A stretch of DNA of 64,000 bases, from positions 85,195-149,194 of the forward strand of contig WLJH01000005.1 of the NCBI GenBank assembly GCA_009701885.1. The letters run 5' to 3'. This DNA is from Actinomycetota bacterium. GTDB taxonomy: Bacteria > Actinomycetota > Actinomycetes > Propionibacteriales > Nocardioidaceae. Below the pieces are notes generated by a model. It ran no database searches. It saw only the letters and a program-made list of their open reading frames with translations, and was not told where the DNA came from. How positions within the stretch are numbered: position 1 is the stretch's first letter; each line of letters starts with the position of its first letter. The position numbers were made by a program, and so were the translations under genes. Positions 59,454-64,000 of this stretch are shown here, piece after piece.

Positions 59454-59487
59454 GAACCCCTCGCCGCATGGGGTCAGCAAGGGGTTC
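59454..59487 (+). promoter_or_regulatory. Alternative-hairpin leader upstream of succinate-semialdehyde dehydrogenase
   Basis: GAACCCCT (59454-59461) can pair with AGGGGTTC (59480-59487), or its ACCCC part can pair with GGGGT (59470-59474). The two structures exclude each other, as in an attenuator or a small riboswitch-like element. The next gene starts about 110 bases downstream. Confidence 0.35.
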
Positions 59488-59598
59488 ACAGCCGTCTTCT
59501 GAGTGCTCCCTCCGAAGTCGACAACAGCAATGATGCCACCAGCGGGACCACCCGTGTTGCGGATTGGTGCGAACTGGTCGAAGTGCCAGGATTCGGAC

Positions 59599-61074
59599 AT
59601 GACTGGTCCAGACACATCTGCCGTGCTCGACCGCCTGCTGCCTGCCGAGCACCGCCGCCTGTGGGTGGCCGGCGAGTGGCGCGACGCCGAGGGCGGTGAC
59701 ACCTTCGAGGTCGTCGACCCGGCCGACGGACAGGTGCTCACGCGCGTCGCCGACGGCTCGGTCACCGATGCCGTCGAGGCGCTGGACGCGGCGGTCGCGG
59801 CCCAGCCGGAGTGGGCGTCGACCCCGCCCCGCGAGCGGGGCGAGGTGCTGCGCGGGGCGTTCGAGCTGATCCGCGAGCGTGCCGAGGACCTGGCGCTGCT
59901 GATGAGCCTGGAGATGGGCAAGGCGGTGGCCGAGGCCAAGGGCGAGGTCGCCTACGGCAACGAGTTCTTCCGCTGGTTCTCCGAGGAGGCCGTGCGCATC
60001 CACGGTCGCTGGATGCAGGCTCCCGCGGGCGGCTCGCGGCTGCTCACCATCAAGAAGCCGGTGGGTCCCTGCTTCTTCGTCACCCCGTGGAACTTCCCCC
60101 TCGCGATGGGCACCCGCAAGATCGGCCCGGCGATCGCCGCCGGGTGCACGATGGTCGTCAAGCCCGCGCACCAGACGCCGCTCACGATGCTCGCGCTCAC
60201 CGCGATCCTCACCGAGGCCGGTCTGCCCGACGGCGTGCTCAACGTTGTCCCGACCACCCGGGCCAAGGAGATGAGCGAGGCGCTGCAGGCCGACGACCGG
60301 CTGCGCAAGGTCTCCTTCACCGGCTCGACCGCGGTGGGCCGCACGCTGGTGCGCCAGTCGGCCGACCAGCTGCAGCGGGTGAGCATGGAGCTCGGCGGCA
60401 ACGCGCCGTTCCTGGTCTTCGAGGACGCCGACGTCGACGCCGCCGTGGACGGTGCGATGGTCGCCAAGATGCGCAACATGGGCGAGGCCTGCACCGCGGC
60501 CAACCGCTTCCTCGTGCACGCCGGCGTGGCCGAGGAGTTCGCCGAGAAGCTCGCCGCCCGCATGGGCGCTCTCACCGTCGGCCGCGGCCAGGACGAGGGC
60601 GTCGACGTCGGCCCGCTCATCGAGGAGAAGGCGGTGGAGTCGGTCTCCCAGCTGGTCACCGACGCCGTCCACGACGGGGCGCGGCTCCTGGTCGGCGGCA
60701 CGGTGCCCGACGGACCCGGCTTCTTCTACCCGCCGACGGTCCTGGTCGACGTCCCGGCCGACTCCGCGATCAACGCCGAGGAGGTCTTCGGGCCGGTCGC
60801 GCCGATCACGACCTTCACCACCGAGGACGAGGCGGTCGAGCGCGCCAACGCCACGGAGTACGGCCTGGCCTCCTACGTCTACACCCGCGACCTGTCCCGC
60901 ACGATCCGGATGGCCGAGCGGCTCGACTACGGCATGGTCGGCATCAACACCGGGCTGATCTCCAACCCGGCGGCGCCGTTCGGCGGCGTGAAGGCGTCCG
61001 GCTTCGGGCGGGAGGGCGGCTTCGAGGGCATCGAGGAGTACCTCGAGACGACGTACGTCGCCCTGCCGGTCTGA
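59599..61074 (+). CDS. gabD: NAD(P)-dependent succinate-semialdehyde dehydrogenase
   Basis: An aldehyde dehydrogenase oxidising succinate semialdehyde to succinate in 4-aminobutyrate breakdown. The 491-residue protein has FFVTPWNFPLAMGTRKIGPA (cofactor site), FTGSTAVGRTL, MELGGNAPFLVFEDADVDAA (general base Glu264) and MRNMGEACTAANRFLVHAG (catalytic Cys298). The ending PFGGVKASGFGREGGFEGIE fits the GabD group. ATG at 59599 is the first in the block; an upstream frame extension has no start signal. No gabT is adjacent. Confidence 0.9.
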   Translation: MTGPDTSAVLDRLLPAEHRRLWVAGEWRDAEGGDTFEVVDPADGQVLTRVADGSVTDAVEALDAAVAAQPEWASTPPRERGEVLRGAFELIRERAEDLALLMSLEMGKAVAEAKGEVAYGNEFFRWFSEEAVRIHGRWMQAPAGGSRLLTIKKPVGPCFFVTPWNFPLAMGTRKIGPAIAAGCTMVVKPAHQTPLTMLALTAILTEAGLPDGVLNVVPTTRAKEMSEALQADDRLRKVSFTGSTAVGRTLVRQSADQLQRVSMELGGNAPFLVFEDADVDAAVDGAMVAKMRNMGEACTAANRFLVHAGVAEEFAEKLAARMGALTVGRGQDEGVDVGPLIEEKAVESVSQLVTDAVHDGARLLVGGTVPDGPGFFYPPTVLVDVPADSAINAEEVFGPVAPITTFTTEDEAVERANATEYGLASYVYTRDLSRTIRMAERLDYGMVGINTGLISNPAAPFGGVKASGFGREGGFEGIEEYLETTYVALPV

Positions 61075-61090
61075 CGCGCGGCGGGCAGGC

Positions 61091-62098
61091 GTGGACCTCT
61101 TCGGCGGCACCCGCGAGACCTACCTCGCCTTCGCCGACCAGGCCGCCGACTCCCCGACGCTGGCCGGGTGGTCGCGGGCGGTCGCCGAGGACGAGGAGGT
61201 CCTGGCCTGGCTGGGGGAGCTGCCGGTCCTCAAGCAGCAGCCCAACCTGGTGTACGCCGCCGCGCGCTGGCACGGGCTGGCGCCCACTGCGGCGTACGCC
61301 GACCTGCGCCGGCTCCTGCTCGCCGACGACGGGACGGTGCGCGCCACGATCCTGGCGCGCGCCACCCAGACCAACGAGGCCGGGCGGCTGGCGACCCTGC
61401 TGCCGGTGCTGGCCCGGATCGCTGCCGAGGACGGGCCGATCGCGCTCGTCGAGGTCGGAGCGAGCGGAGGGCTGACGCTGCACCCCGACCGGTGGGCCTA
61501 CCGCTACGCGACGCCGGCCGGGGAGGTGCGGCTGGGCGCCCCCGGCGCCCCCGTGCTGGAGTGCGCCGTGGAGGGGCCCGCGCCGCTGCCCGACCGGTTG
61601 CCGGAGGTCGCCTGGCGCGGTGGCCTGGACCTCAATCCGCTCGACGTCACCGACGACGACACCGCCCGCTGGCTCGAGACGCTGGTCTGGCCCGAGCACG
61701 AGGACCGGCGGGTCCAGCTGCGCCGGGCGATCGAGGTCGCCCGCGCCGACCCGCCGCACCTCGTGCGCGGCGACCTCCTCACCGACCTCGACCCCCTGCT
61801 CGACGAAGCGGGCCGGCACGGTCGCGTGGTCGTCCAGCACAGCGCGGTCATCGCCTACCTCGAGGAGCCCGACCGCGAGGCCTTCCACGACGCGATGCTC
61901 GAGCGGGTGGCCGCCGGCACCTGCCGCTGGGTCAGCAACGAGTCGCCCCGGGTGCTGCCGCGCGTGCTGGCCGGCACCGTCGGGGCGCTCGGCACCCCGC
62001 CCGTGGGCCGCTTCGTCCTCGCCCTCGACGGGCGCGGGCTGGCCTGGACCCACGGGCACGGGCGGTCGATGTCGTGGTGGGACGACGTTCCGGTCTGA
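61091..62098 (+). CDS. DUF2332 domain-containing protein
   Basis: A 335-residue DUF2332 protein. LPVLKQQPNLVYAAARWHGL, TQTNEAGRLATLLPVLARIA and ALVEVGASGGLTLHPDRWAY are family blocks; the last resembles a SAM-binding loop and the family has been suggested to be methyltransferase-like, but function is unknown. GTG at 61091 lies 17 bases after the upstream stop, so it may share the transcript. Confidence 0.85.
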   Translation: MDLFGGTRETYLAFADQAADSPTLAGWSRAVAEDEEVLAWLGELPVLKQQPNLVYAAARWHGLAPTAAYADLRRLLLADDGTVRATILARATQTNEAGRLATLLPVLARIAAEDGPIALVEVGASGGLTLHPDRWAYRYATPAGEVRLGAPGAPVLECAVEGPAPLPDRLPEVAWRGGLDLNPLDVTDDDTARWLETLVWPEHEDRRVQLRRAIEVARADPPHLVRGDLLTDLDPLLDEAGRHGRVVVQHSAVIAYLEEPDREAFHDAMLERVAAGTCRWVSNESPRVLPRVLAGTVGALGTPPVGRFVLALDGRGLAWTHGHGRSMSWWDDVPV

Positions 62099-62127
62099 GT
62101 CACTGCCCGACGATCGGCGCCCGAACG

Positions 62128-62187
62128 CGACGAGCTGGAGTGTCTGTCCGGCACCTGGCGCCGGAGAGCACCTCCAGCTCCTCGTCG
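62128..62187. terminator. Imperfect hairpin between convergent genes
   Basis: CGACGAGCTGGAG and CTCCAGCTCCTCGTCG pair with a small bulge, with an inner TCCGGC/GCCGGA stem. Located between the DUF2332 stop and the end of the minus-strand operon. Confidence 0.5.
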
Positions 62188-62279
62188 TGACTGCCGGACG
62201 CGACCGTCACGTGCCGAGCCGGCGCATCCTCCCGGAAGGACGCGCCGGTTCGGCCGGAGTGCAGCGGACCGGGGCCGGA

Positions 62280-62843
62280 TCAGCCCGCCGCGGCCCGGCG
62301 GCCCAGCGCGGCCAGCAGCCGTACGTCGTCGGGCGCGCCCCGCGGGACGGGCAACGGCTCCGCGAAGTGCTGCGCGTCGGCCGTGGCCCGCGCGACCGGC
62401 AGCAGCGCCGCGGCCAGCGCGGGCGGCACCGGGTGATCGAGCCCGAGCGCGGTGGCGACGTCCCAGCCGTGCACGGTGATCTCCAGGGCCGCGGCGACCA
62501 CGAGCAGGCCGGGCGCGACCGGGGCGCCGCCGACCACGACGGCCTCGTGCGGGGAGCGGGCGCCCGACCAGGTGCCGAGGAGCGCGCACGCCTTGCGCTG
62601 CAGGGAGTCGACCGCGCCCACCCCCGGCCCACCGGGGGAGGTGCTGGTGCGGACCGAGCCGCCCGCGGCCTCGAGGAAGGCGTCCAGCGCGTCGTCCATG
62701 TGCGCGAGCAGGGTGCCGAGGTCCCAGCGAGCGCAGGGCGTGCGCCGGGTCAGCGTGGCCGGCCGCACCGCGGCGAGGGCCACCCGGGTGTAGGCCAGGG
62801 ACCGGTCGAGCAGCTCGACGCCGTCGTCGAGCAGCGCGGTCAC
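62280..62843 (-). CDS. TIGR03086-type (maleylpyruvate isomerase N-terminal-like) protein
   Basis: A 187-residue DinB-like four-helix protein of the mycothiol-dependent isomerase superfamily. LDRSLAYTRVALAAVRPATL, TPCARWDLGTLLAHMDDALD and LEITVHGWDVATALGLD carry the metal-binding His pattern (His67 and the HGWD motif near 122). Start GTG at 62843 overlaps the stop of the sigma factor gene, so it is coupled to it. In actinobacteria this family often sits beside ECF sigma factors; it may act on a mycothiol adduct. Role inferred. Confidence 0.8.
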   Translation of the reverse strand: MTALLDDGVELLDRSLAYTRVALAAVRPATLTRRTPCARWDLGTLLAHMDDALDAFLEAAGGSVRTSTSPGGPGVGAVDSLQRKACALLGTWSGARSPHEAVVVGGAPVAPGLLVVAAALEITVHGWDVATALGLDHPVPPALAAALLPVARATADAQHFAEPLPVPRGAPDDVRLLAALGRRAAAG

Positions 62844-63838
62844 GGCACCGGCAGGACGGCGGCGGGACGGTGGTCGGCCGGCAGCGACATCGGCAGCCCG
62901 AACTTCTCGAACAGCCGGGTGTCGAAGAACGCGTCGACCTGGGACACCTCCGGGTTCTCCGGGTCGCCGTCCCACTGGAGCACCTGCAGCTGGAACGGGA
63001 CGAACCCGCCCTCCGGCGTACGCATGTAGAGGCCGAAGGCGGGCTGGCCGTTGGCGCGCGTCTCGATCATCGGCATGTCCTCCGAGCCGCCCGGGCACTC
63101 GTTGCCGATGAGCCACGCGATGTTGGCGCGGCCCTTGAACCAGCTCGTGAACGGCGGCATCTCCCAGACCGCCTCGGCCGTGAGCATCGAGACGATGGTG
63201 TCGACGTCCTTGCGCCAGAACGCGTCGGTGTAGCGGTCCAGCAGCTGGCGCTGGGCGGGCGTGAGCTCGTCGGCGACGGTGTCCTCGGTCAGGGCACGGT
63301 CCTTCATCTGCGCGTGCGCCCGCTGCAGCGCGGAGTTGACCGCGGCCACGCTGGTGTCGAGGGCCTCGGCCACCTCCGCGGCGCTCCAGCGCAGCACGTC
63401 GCGCAGGATGAGCACGGCCCGCTGCTTGGCGGGCAGGTGCTGCAGCGCCGCGACGAAGGCCAGGCGGATGGAGTCCCGCTCGGCCACGGTGACCGCCGCG
63501 TCGGGCACCGGCTCGAGCCAGGTGATCTCGTGGTCCTGCTCCAGGGCGTCGCCGGCCGGCTGGTCGGCGGTGCCGATGCCGGAGGGCAGCGGCCGCCGCG
63601 GCCGGCCCTCGAGGTTGGTGAGGCAGACGTTGGTGGCGATCCGGTAGAGCCAGGTCCGCACCGAGGAGCGGCCCTCGAAGTCCGCCGCCGCCCGCCACGC
63701 GCGCAGGAACGTCTCCTGCACCAGGTCCTCGGCCTCGTGCACCGACCCGCTCATCCGGTAGCAGTGCGCCAGCAGCTCGCGCTGGTACCGCTCCGTGAGC
63801 GTCGGGAAGTCCGCCAGCTCGTTGTCCTTCGTCGTCAT
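62840..63838 (-). CDS. ECF sigma factor with SnoaL-like C-terminal domain (SigG-type)
   Basis: A 332-residue extracytoplasmic-function sigma factor. Region 2 is LAHCYRMSGSVHEAEDLVQE and TFLRAWRAAADFEGRSSVRT, region 4 is LQHLPAKQRAVLILRDVLRW and SAAEVAEALDTSVAAVNSAL. The last ~120 residues (LLDRYTDAFWRKDVDTIVSM, MPPFTSWFKGRANIAWLIGN) form a SnoaL/NTF2-like domain, the layout of the SigG/ECF41-56 groups, which use this domain instead of an anti-sigma factor. ATG at 63838 has GGAGGGGG seven bases upstream. No anti-sigma gene is adjacent, in agreement with the fused domain. Confidence 0.93.
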   Translation of the reverse strand: MTTKDNELADFPTLTERYQRELLAHCYRMSGSVHEAEDLVQETFLRAWRAAADFEGRSSVRTWLYRIATNVCLTNLEGRPRRPLPSGIGTADQPAGDALEQDHEITWLEPVPDAAVTVAERDSIRLAFVAALQHLPAKQRAVLILRDVLRWSAAEVAEALDTSVAAVNSALQRAHAQMKDRALTEDTVADELTPAQRQLLDRYTDAFWRKDVDTIVSMLTAEAVWEMPPFTSWFKGRANIAWLIGNECPGGSEDMPMIETRANGQPAFGLYMRTPEGGFVPFQLQVLQWDGDPENPEVSQVDAFFDTRLFEKFGLPMSLPADHRPAAVLPVP

Positions 63839-63937
63839 CGTGACCCCCTCCGCCGTTCCCACCGCACCCATGCGGCTCTTCATACCTGCGGTGGGGGTAG
63901 GTGAGCGACACGACCTGAGCGCCTGACCCGGAACGGG

Positions 63938-63991
63938 GTCGAGGCCTTCCAAAGTTTGGTGCGACCAAGCAACCAACCGGAAGGCCTCGAC
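63938..63991. repeat. 13-bp inverted repeat in front of an open frame cut by the window end
   Basis: GTCGAGGCCTTCC and GGAAGGCCTCGAC form a perfect stem with a 28-base loop containing AAAGTTTGG. An ATG follows at 63993 (MLE...). The layout could be the end of an insertion sequence next to its transposase start, or the terminator of an off-window gene; the window ends too soon to tell. Confidence 0.4.
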
Positions 63992-64000
63992 GATGCTCGA

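Noticed and set aside
59287..61110. 607-codon minus-strand frame opposite the aldehyde dehydrogenase
   Set aside because: Mirror frame of a verified gene, no motif and no start signal.
1..64000. tRNA, rRNA or tmRNA genes
   Set aside because: I looked in all spacers for cloverleaf-like stretches, T-loop sequence and 3' CCA ends and found none I could support; a covariance-model search would settle it.

Overview
The window is very GC-rich, uses many GTG starts and is packed with genes that overlap by 1-4 bases (ATGA/GTGA). The gene content fits a high-GC actinobacterium: cytochrome P450s, a DUF222-HNH protein, a class 3 DnaB intein, DrrAB-type ABC genes and an ECF sigma factor with a SnoaL-like tail. 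A Nocardioides-like member of the Propionibacteriales is my best guess from style alone; no rRNA or tRNA gene is present to confirm it.

Region 1 (1-15.7 kb) is accessory. It opens with the 3' part of dnaB, which carries a 377-residue class 3 intein inside the Walker A loop. About 500 bases further on, a ~180-base block has AT-rich synonymous codons and surrounds the second known DnaB intein site (RESG/SIEQ). Next come a coupled FRG-domain/DUF262 pair, a complete type I restriction-modification operon on the minus strand (hsdM-hsdS-extra nuclease-like gene-hsdR), a small zinc-finger protein, a 1.1 kb stretch of decayed DNA, and a three-gene cassette (small acidic protein, DUF6338-like membrane protein, ComEC-type metallo-beta-lactamase-fold hydrolase). 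This looks like a defence island.

Region 2 (16-32 kb) is chromosomal metabolism: a Tat-dependent GMC oxidoreductase module with ThuA, a chemoreceptor, a RimK ATP-grasp/TrkA-C fusion divergent from a RimB-like protease and an aspartoacylase-family gene, a DrrAB-like exporter, a P450 coupled to pseudouridine kinase and PsuG, and an MFS transporter. A phased 22-bp repeat array that inverts at its centre separates psuG from the MFS gene.

Region 3 (32-47 kb) holds a four-gene lipoprotein-export-type ABC operon, zwf, DUF427, a secreted GH6 glycosidase, a P450-SDR pair facing a TetR gene across a palindromic operator, and a secreted CAP-domain protein.

Region 4 (47-64 kb) contains a DUF222-HNH gene, an acyl-CoA dehydrogenase whose operator and N-terminus are partly duplicated 2.3 kb upstream, several small proteins, YceI, a DEAD-box helicase, a flavin oxidoreductase-MerR pair sharing a 24-bp palindrome, a MecA-type penicillin-binding lipoprotein, succinate-semialdehyde dehydrogenase, DUF2332, and an ECF sigma factor operon. 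Convergent genes are repeatedly separated by long perfect hairpins.
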